A model generated the notes under the pieces. It searched no databases. It was not told the origin of the DNA and saw nothing but the letters and a program-made list of their open reading frames with translations. Made by a program: the position numbers and the translations under genes. A DNA stretch of 42,325 bases, from NCBI RefSeq assembly GCF_007003975.1, contig NZ_VFTC01000043.1:1-42325 (forward strand), read 5' to 3'. The DNA comes from Mesorhizobium sp. WSM4306. Its GTDB lineage: Bacteria > Pseudomonadota > Alphaproteobacteria > Rhizobiales > Rhizobiaceae. Positions within the stretch are counted from its first letter, which is position 1. Every line of letters begins with the position of its first letter. Positions 8,556 through 17,000 of this stretch are shown one piece after another.

Positions 8556-9134
8556 TCACTGGATGGTTTTGACACCGACCGAAACGGAAACACCGTTCGT
8601 CAGCACGTCGAAGACCGCGGACCGTGCCCGTGCCTGCTCGACCAGTTGCTGGAGTTTCTCGGACGGCGCATCGCCCTCGATTTCGAACGCCACCGTGATG
8701 TTCTGAAAACCGTTTCGGACCTCGTCGGAAATCCCGAGGATACCGCGCAGATCGATGTCGCCATCGACCGAGCAGCGCACCTTGGTCAGCTTGATGCCGC
8801 GCGCCGCGGCGATGTTGGCGACGCCCGACATCAGGCAGCTCGCCAGCGCATGCAGCAGCCATTCGACCGGGGTGGGGCCCTGATCGGCGCCACACAGCAC
8901 GGCCGGGTGGTCGCTGTCGGCGTAATAGGCTTTGGCATGCTTCTGTTCCTGGCCTGCGCCGTGGAAGCCGAGCATGACGCTCTTGCTGTGAGTGCCTTCG
9001 ACCCACTCGTTGTGGGCGCGGAACTGGAATTTGGCCAGTTCCGGCTGGCCGGCGACAAAGTTGATCGTTGCAAGAAGGTTCGGCGTGTCGACGCCGTTCA
9101 ATGGTGGTCTTGAGACTTTGGTTGTGTGTTGCAT
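8556..9134 (-). CDS. OsmC-family protein
   Basis: This 192-residue protein has the OsmC/Ohr-type core: an N-terminal beta region, then GPTPVEWLLHALASCLMSGV with the buried family cysteine, then a C-terminal segment ending SVSVGVKTIQ. Classical OsmC and Ohr proteins reduce organic hydroperoxides using two cysteines. Here one clear cysteine sits in the helix and another, in AVLCGAD, lies upstream, so peroxidase activity is possible but not certain. GGAGAG lies 6 nt before the ATG. It is the first gene of the minus-strand operon. A peroxide-protective role beside two flavin oxygenases, which leak peroxide, would make sense; this is inference. Confidence 0.87.
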   Translation of the reverse strand: MQHTTKVSRPPLNGVDTPNLLATINFVAGQPELAKFQFRAHNEWVEGTHSKSVMLGFHGAGQEQKHAKAYYADSDHPAVLCGADQGPTPVEWLLHALASCLMSGVANIAAARGIKLTKVRCSVDGDIDLRGILGISDEVRNGFQNITVAFEIEGDAPSEKLQQLVEQARARSAVFDVLTNGVSVSVGVKTIQ

Positions 9135-9296
9135 CGTCTTCTCTCCAAGTGAATAGTGCGGCGAGTTTGCCGGACCGCTCCCTTATGATGATGCAGCGTT
9201 TGAACGAGTGTGGTTGCGTTCGTGGAATTTGCTTTGATCCATCCGTTCCCACGCGGCGAAACGGACTTTGTGCGAGAAGTGCAGGCCTTGTTCAAA

Positions 9297-9332
9297 ACAC
9301 AAAAAATCCCCGGCGATGGATCGCCAGGGATT
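9297..9332 (-). terminator. Rho-independent terminator
   Basis: On the minus strand AATCCC-T-GGCGAT pairs with ATCGCC-G-GGGATT (one mismatch), followed by a run of six T and then GTGTTTT. It most likely ends the DUF1127 transcript 109 bp upstream. Its position about 165 bp before OsmC would also allow attenuation of the redox operon. The rest of the 306-bp gap (9135-9440) holds nothing else I recognise. Confidence 0.75.
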
Positions 9333-9440
9333 GCGGGGTTGAGTAATTCTTGTGTTGAAGGCCTGGCTCGACTTCGGGACAACCTCTCGCGCCCGTTGGG
9401 CCGAGCCTGTTCAGCAGGCCCGGGTCAATGCAGATCGGCA

Positions 9441-9689
9441 TCATTTCGCGTTCAAGCGACCGCTTTGAGCGCTGTTAGCAATTGTAAATCGCATGGACGT
9501 GACGTGATTGATCTCAGAGCGGCGGATGCCGATGTCCTTGAGCAGGTAGTCGGGCATCTCATGGAGCGCGGCTCGCTGGCTGCGCACCTTTAGTGCAAGA
9601 AAGGCCAGGCGGATCGCGGATTTGGCGAAGCCGATAGCGCCGAGCCTGTCTCTCGAGGCGGAATAGTTTGCGTGATCGATAGTGGTCAT
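9441..9689 (-). CDS. DUF1127-family small protein
   Basis: This 82-residue protein contains the DUF1127 (YjiS-like) motif LHEMPDYLLKDIGIRRSEIN. Such small basic proteins are common in alphaproteobacteria; some affect RNA turnover and stress responses. The ATG at 9689 is preferred over one four codons upstream (9701) because GGAG lies 6 nt before it. It is a single gene, ended by the hairpin at 9297-9332. In Rhodobacter a DUF1127 gene precedes the CcsR anti-SD small RNAs. Here no such RNA follows, although one occurs elsewhere in the window, at 18681. Confidence 0.85.
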   Translation of the reverse strand: MTTIDHANYSASRDRLGAIGFAKSAIRLAFLALKVRSQRAALHEMPDYLLKDIGIRRSEINHVTSMRFTIANSAQSGRLNAK

Positions 9690-9927
9690 TTTTGTCTCCA
9701 TCCTGGCGACGCGACCATTCGCGCCGTCGATGGGAGGAGATTGCGATAAGACCAGGGGAGTGAGCGTTTGAGCCTCCGTCGAATTATGGTCGAATTCGAG
9801 GGAATGGGTCCGTTAAACTGCCTACGCTACCTAGGGAATTGACAGCCACCGTCGACCCCGGCCGCTGGGCTATGCCACCGGCGCGTCAGGTTTCAAAGCG
9901 CGAATATATGTCCCGGCATCGGATGCC

Positions 9928-10353
9928 TCACGCTGCGAGCTGATCCTCTCGGGCAGCGGCGATCATCACACTTGCCAGCAACGCATAGGCTGCCTCCCAG
10001 GCCTCCCGGACCGCCGGTGTGAAGGCTGCGCCGCGGCCGGCCGCCAACGTGTCGATGAGCGCTTGCCCGAGAATCGGGTAATGATGCTCCTTGACGCCGT
10101 AGGTGACGTGACGCTTGGCGAGTTCGCGCACTGTTGGGAGGATGGTGTTGGCATGGTTCAGTCCGTGCACGACGAACCCCAGGCTCGCCATCAGCTTTGC
10201 ACCTTGCCTAGGCATGTCGCTCGCCAGAAACAGGCCGCGAAGGTCCGAGTCGATCCCGAACAGGCGCTCATAGAACAGAGCGGCGGCGGCCACGCGTATC
10301 GGGAGGACCTCGTGGAAACTATCCTGGACAAGTCGAATCTGGTCGGGTGTCAT
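9928..10353 (-). CDS. Single-domain bacterial globin (Vitreoscilla hemoglobin type)
   Basis: This 141-residue protein has the globin fold signature: an N-terminal FYERLFGID, then RHVTYGVKEHHYPILGQALIDTL, where the first His aligns with the proximal heme ligand. The flavohemoglobin reductase domain is absent, so this is a stand-alone globin. Family roles are O2 binding, NO detoxification with a partner reductase, or oxygen delivery to oxidases. GGAG lies 8 nt before the ATG. It is flanked by gaps of 238 and 624 bp, so probably monocistronic. Oxygenases lie nearby, but a functional link is only inference. Confidence 0.88.
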   Translation of the reverse strand: MTPDQIRLVQDSFHEVLPIRVAAAALFYERLFGIDSDLRGLFLASDMPRQGAKLMASLGFVVHGLNHANTILPTVRELAKRHVTYGVKEHHYPILGQALIDTLAAGRGAAFTPAVREAWEAAYALLASVMIAAAREDQLAA

Positions 10354-10977
10354 CGGCTACGCTCCGGGGTTTCTGGTGAGGCTCGACCATCCCCCCAAAA
10401 CGTTTCGCGTGCATGTCGCGCGGCGCGTCGATGTGTTTCAGTTGTGTCTCAATTGCGGTTCAGTTTGCGCTCAGTTGTTTTCGGCTTCCTTCTGTGTCCT
10501 GACGGCGCCTGGAAACCCTCGATGTGACCAAGCAGCTAGGAGACATTCCCGAATGGCCCTCTGATCACTGACCACACGCATTTTCATCGTCCAGTAGTTG
10601 ATGGCCAAAGCTCGTTGCGTCGCTGAATTTGCCGCAACTGGACCAATGCCCGCACCAGGTCAGTTCACGTCGATTCACGCGGGGCGCCTCAACGTCCGCT
10701 TCTGACCTTCCGATTCTTCAAACCGTCAGTCAGCTTTCGGCCTAATGCTGCCGGGCTGCAATGCGCATCAAAGCTGACGGTCGCAGGCGACCACTCTCAG
10801 GTCGCGGTTGCGCCATCTCCGGAGACTCGCGAACACCGCCACGAAGGTCCGACTCGACCGGGAGCAGAAGTTCAGGCGAACTTTGGAACACTGCGGTCGC
10901 TCAGATGGCTGGTCCCATCTCCAGCGTCCTCCCGTCGTGTATGCGAGCGCCCGCCAGCAGCGGCGATTGCCCCTAGC
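10354..10977. other. Intergenic gap, 624 bp
   Basis: No convincing gene or RNA is visible. Short open frames here have no ribosome site and no recognisable motif. A small palindrome GGTCGC-AG-GCGACC lies near 10781-10794. The globin promoter must lie at the left side, but no clear box is seen. Confidence 0.5.
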
Positions 10978-11514
10978 TCAGAGCGTCTTACTCATCATCA
11001 GGATCGGCACCGGAGCGCCGCCACGGTCGTCGAAGAATGTCTCGGCGGGGCGATAGCCGCAGGCTCGATACAGTGGCTCACCTGCCACGGTGGCTGCCAA
11101 CTCGACACGAGCAAAGCCCTCGGCCTTGGCTGCGTTTTCACAAAGGGAAAGGATCAGTCGACCAACGCCGCATCGGACAAAGTCCGGATGCGTATACATG
11201 GCTCTGACACGCGCCGCGTCCTTGGTGGGGTCAAGCAGTGCCGCGTTGCGCCCAGGCGACTGATCACCACCATACATGGTCGCGCGCCGGCTCCAGCCTC
11301 CGCAACCTGCCAGGACACCATCGTGCTCCACGACGAAATAGGTGCCATCATCGACAAGCTGCGTGTCCAGCCCCATGATTGCGCGGCTGGATCGGATCTG
11401 ATCATCGTTGAGAAACGGTTTCTGGAGTTCGGAGATCGCCGCATCCATGAGTGCAATCATGGTGGCGAGGTCCTCGCGTCGTGCTATCCGGTGCCGAAAG
11501 TCTCCACTGGCCAT
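10978..11514 (-). CDS. GNAT-family N-acetyltransferase
   Basis: This 178-residue protein has the GNAT pattern: an N-terminal strand with IARREDLATMIALMDAAI, then AGCGGW, then the acetyl-CoA loop region VRAMYTHPDFVRCGVGRLIL (the family has Q/RxxGxG/A, here RCGVG), and a C-terminal YRACGY. The substrate is unknown; amines, antibiotics or protein N-termini are all possible for this type. The start at 11514 (MASGDF) fits the domain. The frame is open further upstream to 11637, but that part looks non-coding. No strong ribosome site is seen. The broken cyclase gene lies 130 bp upstream on the same strand. Confidence 0.82.
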   Translation of the reverse strand: MASGDFRHRIARREDLATMIALMDAAISELQKPFLNDDQIRSSRAIMGLDTQLVDDGTYFVVEHDGVLAGCGGWSRRATMYGGDQSPGRNAALLDPTKDAARVRAMYTHPDFVRCGVGRLILSLCENAAKAEGFARVELAATVAGEPLYRACGYRPAETFFDDRGGAPVPILMMSKTL

Positions 11515-11643
11515 GTCAAGCACACAGCGATCGGAACAAACGCATGATATGGCCAATTTCGTTCCAGCAGAAGACCAATGTTTGCTGCTGCGGCAGCCTT
11601 GAGGCGCCTGTCGACAGCAGGCCGGAGGAATAGCCAACGCGAG

Positions 11644-13380
11644 TCATTCTGGAAGCCCCGCCAGGCGGTAGCCCTCCACGACATGCCGCCGCACGTCTTC
11701 GGCCGGGAAAGGCTGCGAAGCCGACCAATGCCGGATTGTGAAGTGCGGATTGCTTATCATGAACATTTTTGCTTCCCAGCGCGCTTCCTCCAATCGGCCA
11801 AGTTGCGCAAGGCTTGCCGCAAGCAGGCGTCGTGAAGTCGCGCGATAAGTTTCAGGCCTGCGCAGCGTTTGAACCGCGGATTCGTAGTCGCCGATGGCAT
11901 ATTGGGCCTGGCCAAGCATCCAGTAATACCAACCGGGCGGGTGAGGGTTGAGCCGGAGTGCCCTGCGCACCTGCTCTATGGCCTCGGCAGGCCGGCCCTT
12001 TTCTGTCGTCAGTTCAGCCTGCATCGCCCAAGCGTCGGCGTGATTGGGATCCAGCTTGTGGGCAGCGTCGAATTCGGCATCCGATTCCGCCCAGCGACCC
12101 TCATGGCCCAGTATGACGCCCAATACCCATCGGTTCCCGGCGTCGTTTGGGTCGAGTTCGACCGCCTGCTGTGCTTCTGCAAGTGCCCTCGCCCGGTTGG
12201 GATTCATCGGTTCGTCCCAAAACTCCCAGCCCAGCCAGAGGTTGAGTGCCAGCCACCGGTGCGCCTCCGCATATTCCGGATCGAGCGCGATTGCCCGGAT
12301 CAGCAGGAAAATGGCTTCTTTCGCGGTGAGCGCCGTTTGCAGGCCCAGGGCACGCGCACGCACACAAAGATCATAGGCCTCTAAATTGCTCGGTCTGTAG
12401 CGCACTGGCGCGGCGATCAGGCGGCCCACCAGGGCCTCAACAATCTTGCCGGTCACCTCGTCCTGAACGGCGAATATGTCTTCAAGGCTCCGGTCGAATC
12501 TTTCGGCCCAAAGGTGGTCGCCCGCGATCGCGTCGATCAGTTGAGCGTTGATACGCACCCGCCCGGCTGCCCGCCGTGCACTACCTTCAAGGAGATGGCG
12601 CACTCCCAGTTCGCGCGCGATGCGACGCACATCCACGTGCCTTCCCTTGTATGCAAATGCCGAGTTGCTGGCGATGACGAACAGCTCGCTCGTCCTCGAG
12701 AGGTCCGTGATCAGGTCCTCGGTGAGGCCGTCGACAAAAGCCTCCTGCTCCGGATCGTTGCTCATGTTCGTAAAGGGAAGGACGGCGATGGAGGGCTTGG
12801 CGGGAAGCGGGAGCGGCGCTTTCTCCGCCGGCCCGCCATCTTCCGACGCGGCCGACAACCGAATCCGGTAGACGGACACCGGTTCGGCGACGTTCTTTAT
12901 CGCTTACGGACCAAGTTCGTCGAAGCCGCAATCAAGCTTCCGCTTGACTTGTTCATAAACGCTGCCGGAGACACAGATCTCTCCTGCCCCGGCCATTGCC
13001 TGAAGCCGCACGGCGACAACGACGCCGTCGCCGAACAGATCGCCGTCCTCGACAACGACATCGCCCAGATTGATGCCGATATGCAGGTTGATTTGCCTGT
13101 CGATAGCCAAACCTTCGTTCGCGGCCGCCATCCGCCTCTGGAGTTCGACGGCGCATGACACGGCGTTCACCGCACTTGCGAACTCGACAAGAACGCCATC
13201 ACCCATCACTTTTACGACACGGCCTTGGCGGTCGCGGACCAGTGGTTCGAGGATCTCCTTCCGCCGTCCCCTTAACGCGGCCAACGTTCCTTGCTCGTCC
13301 ATGTCCAAAAGTCGACTGTAGCCCACCACGTCGGCAGCCATTATGGCGGCAAGACGGCGCTGGGCGCGTACTTCGGACAT
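11644..13380 (-). pseudogene. Class III cyclase-TolB-TPR gene interrupted by in-frame TAA
   Basis: From the ATG at 13380, 158 residues form a class III adenylate/guanylate cyclase domain (RRLAAIMAADVVGYSRLL, VMGDGVLVEF). A TAA stop at 12904-12906 follows LGP. The same frame continues AIKNVAEPVSVYRI, exactly the expected family sequence after the cyclase domain, then PSIAVLPFTNMSNDPEQEAF (a TolB/FlgO-like domain) and several TPRs to the stop at 11644. The intact family usually has LGxxxVKNI here, so one base change such as CAA to TAA explains the stop. The motif that is normally GVNVAARL reads GVVVAVRL, losing the transition-state Asn. Two separate products (11644-12879 could restart at an internal ATG) are possible but less likely. 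Confidence 0.8.
12904..12906 (-). other. Premature in-frame TAA stop
   Basis: This codon separates the cyclase domain from the TolB/TPR part with no change of frame (13380 minus 12879 is 501, a multiple of three). Confidence 0.85.
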
Positions 13381-13610
13381 TTCGTGTTGCTTTCATTGAA
13401 AGCAGAAAATCGAATTGTATGACGCCGATTTCAAAAGTCTATCAGGCTGGACTCAGAAACCGGCTTGCCAAGCATCTAAGTTGGGTGAGCCAATGACCGA
13501 TTTCCCACCTAATCTGTTCGTTCATCGGCCCCAATGAGAACGTCGCTTTCGGGTTACCTTCAGACTTGGGCCCACCGAGGCTGAACGTCCGTTATTGTTC
13601 TTCGGACGCC

Positions 13611-13635
13611 AAAAAGCCGACAGTCCGCTGTCGGC
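13611..13635 (-). terminator. Rho-independent terminator of the GlxA-type regulator
   Basis: On the minus strand GCCGACAG-CGGA-CTGTCGGC is a perfect 8-bp stem with a 4-nt loop, followed by TTTTT. It lies 111 bp beyond the stop of the regulator at 13746. The remainder of the 365-bp gap (13381-13745) shows nothing else. Confidence 0.8.
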
Positions 13636-13745
13636 CCCCAATCTGCCGGTCAGCATTGCGCCCAATGCCGGTCGTTCAGAGATGTTTGCCGACTACCCAG
13701 AAGCGGACATTCACCCTGGATTAAACCAACGTCCTGCCTGGCTGA

Positions 13746-14801
13746 TTATCCCGAACGGTCATTTTTGTGCCAACGAGGTTGGACCGCCCGGCGCAGCGAC
13801 CCGAAGCGCAAGCGGTATTGCATCGGTGTAATACCGACCTTGCGACGGAACAGGCGTCCGAAGAAGCTCGTGTCCTCGTAGCCGACTTCATTGGCGATCG
13901 CCTCGACGGCCTCGTCGCTCGTTTCCAGCAGCCACTTGGCTTCTTCGAGCCGCAGCGCGTGAACATAGTCCAATGCCTTCATGCCCGTCGCCTTGGCGAA
14001 GCGACGCGCGAAGGAGCGTTCGGGCAGGCCTGACAGGCGCGCCATTACGGCGACGGGCGCCGGCTTGCGGAAATTCGATTCCGCCCATTGCTGACTTTGC
14101 TTGATCACTGCGTCGCTGGTCTGCCGCGAGCGCGCCAGAGTCGCGAAAGGCTGCTGGCCGAGGTCGTGCCATTGCAGCATGTAGACCCTGGCCACCTCGA
14201 TCGCCTCACGAAGACCAACGAAGCGCGCGATCAAATAGAGCGCCAGATCCTGCCAACTCGATCCGCCACCGGCCATGACGATGCGCTGCGCTTCGCCGCT
14301 CAGCACCAGCGACCGCTCCATCTTCACCTTTACGCCGGGATAATTGTTCGTCAGCGTGTCGACATAGCCCCAGTGGATAGTCGCCTCGCGGTTCGCGAGG
14401 AGCCCGGCTTCGCCCAGCAGAACCGCGCCGGAACAGGCGCTCGCCAGCAGCGCGCCTTCCTCATGCAGGCGCTTCAGCCAGCGCGCTTCAGGTTCATACT
14501 GCCCGGCGACGCTCTCGCCCGGATTAACGAAGAAATCGGGAATGCAGACGATATCAGGACGCGGACAGTCGGCGAGCGTGTGGTCGGGATGTACCCAGAC
14601 GCTGTTCGCCGCGCGAAACCGGCCAGCGTCGCGCGCGACGACGTAGGGACGCATCCGCTGATCCCCAGCCATGCCCTGCGTGATGAAACGAAAGTCCCGT
14701 CCCGGCGAGGAAAACAGGTCGACCATCCCGTAGAGTGCCGAAGCCGTGACCTCCGGGACGGCGAGAATCGCCACGTTGGTTGGAGCCACCTGTTCAACCA
14801 T
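13746..14801 (-). CDS. GlxA-family AraC-type regulator with DJ-1/PfpI domain
   Basis: This 351-residue protein has an N-terminal DJ-1/PfpI-like domain (residues 8-190) with the nucleophile-elbow cysteine in LLASACSGAVLLGEAG. The C-terminal AraC DNA-binding domain (about 235-335) carries two helix-turn-helix motifs: VAVMARLSGLPERSFARRF, and IANEVGYEDTSFFGRLFRRK followed by GITPMQYR. GlxA-type members often activate a neighbouring catabolic gene in response to a small amine or metabolite. It is divergent from the berberine-bridge-type oxidase with only 85 bp between, so that gene is its likely target. The ATG lacks a strong ribosome site. Confidence 0.9.
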   Translation of the reverse strand: MVEQVAPTNVAILAVPEVTASALYGMVDLFSSPGRDFRFITQGMAGDQRMRPYVVARDAGRFRAANSVWVHPDHTLADCPRPDIVCIPDFFVNPGESVAGQYEPEARWLKRLHEEGALLASACSGAVLLGEAGLLANREATIHWGYVDTLTNNYPGVKVKMERSLVLSGEAQRIVMAGGGSSWQDLALYLIARFVGLREAIEVARVYMLQWHDLGQQPFATLARSRQTSDAVIKQSQQWAESNFRKPAPVAVMARLSGLPERSFARRFAKATGMKALDYVHALRLEEAKWLLETSDEAVEAIANEVGYEDTSFFGRLFRRKVGITPMQYRLRFGSLRRAVQPRWHKNDRSG

Positions 14802-14886
14802 GGCAGAAATGACCGTTTCCTTACCTTTTCGACTTTAGCGGGCGTCCACGTTCCGCGCTAGTGTCCTGGAAACGGAGGATGATACG

Positions 14887-16302
14887 ATGGACCAGAGGAC
14901 CACGGCTTCGCTTTCGCCCGCCAGCATCGACGACCTTCGCTCCAGCATGCGCGGCGAGGTGTTGGATCCGGCGAGCGAGGCTTACGATGCCACCCGGGTC
15001 GTCTGGAATGGCATGATCGACCGGCGCCCGGCGCTCATCGCCCGCTGCCAAAACGCCGCCGATGTCATCGTCTCGGTGAATTTCGCGCGCGAGCACGGAC
15101 TCGCCATCGCCATTCGTTCTGGCGGCCACAATGTCGCGGGTTATGCGGTTTGCGACGGCGGATTGATGATCGACATGTCGCTGATGAACGCCGTGCGCGT
15201 CGCGCCCGGCCTGGAGCGCGCCATCGTCGGTGGCGGTGCGACCTGGGCGGATGTCGACGCCGCGACGACGCCTTTCGGCCGTGCCACGCCGGGGGGCCTC
15301 ATTTCCGCAACCGGCGTTGCGGGCCTGACATTGTCCGGCGGCATCGGATGGCTGCGCGGCACTCATGGCCTGTGCGTCGACAATCTCCTCGCGGCCGATG
15401 TCGTTGCCGCCGAGGGAAGGCTCATTCGCGCCGACGAGGCGGAGAACCGCGATCTTTTCTGGGCGCTCCGCGGCGGCGGCGGCAATTTCGGTGTTGTGGT
15501 GAGCTTCGAGTTCAAGCTGCACCCGATCGAAGCTGAGCTGATGTTCTGCGGCCCCGCCTATCCCGAGGAACGCGCTGAAGAAGTAATCATGCGCTGGCGC
15601 GACTTTATGGGAACAGCGCCGGACCGGCTGAGCGGGCTCGCCGAATTCTCGACGCTGCCTGACGACCCCTCTCTCCCCGAGCACGCGCGCGGCCGGCGCG
15701 TGGTGTCGCTTGCACATGTGTATGACGGGCCGGCGGACGAAGGCGAACGGATCGTTGCACCGCTCCGCAGTTTTGGTGAACCGCTGGTCGATTTCAGCGG
15801 CCGGATGCCCTACCGCACTATTCAGTCACTGTACGACGCGCTGTTTCCGAAGGGGCGCGACCGCAGCTACTGGAAGTCGACCTATCTCTCCCGCCTCGAC
15901 GACGGCGTCATCGCCGACATCGCGCGGCAGATGGCGAAACGTCCATCCGAGATGACCTTCGCCTCGATCTGGAAATTCGGCGGCCACGTGCAGCGCGTGG
16001 CGGAGGACGCGACCGCCTTCGGCGACCGGTCCATGCCCTACATGCTGAGCCTGGACGCGATCTGGTCGAGTGCTTCGGACGACGACGCGAACATCGGCTG
16101 GGTGCGCACCTTCTGGCAGCACGTGCAGCGACACTCGACCGGCCGGCTCTATCTCAACTTCCCAGGCCATGGCGAAGGCGCCGACCTCGTCCGCGATGCG
16201 TTTGGCGCTGAGGCTTACGGACGTCTTCAACGGGTAAAGCTGCGCTACGACCCCGACAACATCTTCCGCATGAACCAGAACATCGATCCGAGAGCCGCTT
16301 AG
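14887..16302 (+). CDS. FAD-linked oxidase, berberine-bridge-enzyme type
   Basis: This 471-residue protein has a PCMH-type FAD domain at residues 45-220 and a C-terminal BBE segment ending LRYDPDNIFRMNQNI. His81 in IRSGGHN is the residue that binds FAD covalently in this family. The second attachment Cys of bicovalent members is absent from TGVAGLTLSGGIGWL, so FAD is probably linked once. Such enzymes oxidise alcohols, sugars or alkaloid-like compounds with O2. GGAGG lies 8 nt before the ATG. The 85-bp region shared with the divergent GlxA-type regulator contains a weak dyad, TAGCG at 14836 and CGCTA at 14856, which could be an operator. Confidence 0.9.
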   Translation: MDQRTTASLSPASIDDLRSSMRGEVLDPASEAYDATRVVWNGMIDRRPALIARCQNAADVIVSVNFAREHGLAIAIRSGGHNVAGYAVCDGGLMIDMSLMNAVRVAPGLERAIVGGGATWADVDAATTPFGRATPGGLISATGVAGLTLSGGIGWLRGTHGLCVDNLLAADVVAAEGRLIRADEAENRDLFWALRGGGGNFGVVVSFEFKLHPIEAELMFCGPAYPEERAEEVIMRWRDFMGTAPDRLSGLAEFSTLPDDPSLPEHARGRRVVSLAHVYDGPADEGERIVAPLRSFGEPLVDFSGRMPYRTIQSLYDALFPKGRDRSYWKSTYLSRLDDGVIADIARQMAKRPSEMTFASIWKFGGHVQRVAEDATAFGDRSMPYMLSLDAIWSSASDDDANIGWVRTFWQHVQRHSTGRLYLNFPGHGEGADLVRDAFGAEAYGRLQRVKLRYDPDNIFRMNQNIDPRAA

Positions 16303-16742
16303 TGACCTCGCCATCCTCTAGACTAGGAAGGTTGGGGCAGCGTCGGGAGATAGCGGGACGGCTACAATGAAGTTGGCGGGCGAACGTCCGCTTACTAATG
16401 ATTTCAGCCCGAAAGGTGTCAGTCGGTTCACGGCCCCATTGCCGTCATTTAGCGTGGCGGTTCGAGCTTGCCTGATCGGGGCACCATGCACTGCCATGAC
16501 AGGACATTTCCTACCCAGGACTCCTAGTTTAGACGGACTGGCCTCGCTCACCCAAAGCAGCGAAGTCTGAACTGATCGCCCGATGAGTGTGGGGAAAGGC
16601 GGTAGCGCTCTCCCGCTACCAACCCCCGACGGGCAGACAGTGTTTCCCATTTTCAGGTCGCAGCCGCAGATTACAGCCCGAGCCGAAGGCAGGCCTTCAC
16701 TGCAACAGGAAAGTCCGCCTACGCTTAAGGCATGCTGCATTC
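16303..16742. other. Intergenic gap, 440 bp
   Basis: No gene with a ribosome site or recognisable motif is visible on either strand. A 140-codon minus-strand frame lacks any family signal. It may be decayed island DNA. Confidence 0.45.
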
Positions 16743-17000
16743 ATGGCCTTGCGGAAAGGCGAAGCCGTGAGGCGATACTCGCCCACGCCTCGACCAGTCA
16801 CAGCACAGCGGATTGAGCGAGCGCTCGACCGCGTCGCCGAGATCATCGTGGCGCGAGGCGACCATGGTGAGGCATGGCTCCCGCTATACGACCACTTGGA
16901 ACGTGCCCTGCAGGATCATCGAGCGAAGGAAGAACGCCTCGCCGCAGTGCGCCAGCGTGTCATACGATCCCAGGATCGAACGGCAACACGATCTTCATAA
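16743..17000 (+). CDS. Small helical protein next to the integrase
   Basis: This is an 85-residue product (MALRKGEAVRRY at the start, RSQDRTATRSS at the end). The middle, with RVAEIIVARGDHGEAWLPLY and then HLERALQDHRAKEERL, is strongly amphipathic and looks like a helical hairpin or coiled coil. Similar short proteins accompany tyrosine recombinases in rhizobial islands, as far as I recall. It converges with the integrase and overlaps its 3' end by 41 bp. The ATG has no strong ribosome site (GGCATGCTGCATTC precedes it). The function is unknown; an accessory role in recombination is possible. Confidence 0.55.
   Translation: MALRKGEAVRRYSPTPRPVTAQRIERALDRVAEIIVARGDHGEAWLPLYDHLERALQDHRAKEERLAAVRQRVIRSQDRTATRSS

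Noticed and set aside
12904..12906. Programmed readthrough or recoding of the TAA
   Set aside because: UAA is not known to be recoded in this group and no structure supporting readthrough is seen. A nonsense mutation is simpler.
14821..15717. Open frame of 298 codons opposite the berberine-bridge-type oxidase
   Set aside because: Shadow of a well-supported gene; no motif of its own.
16318..16740. Minus-strand frame of 140 codons between oxidase and integrase
   Set aside because: No ribosome site and no motif; composition looks non-coding.
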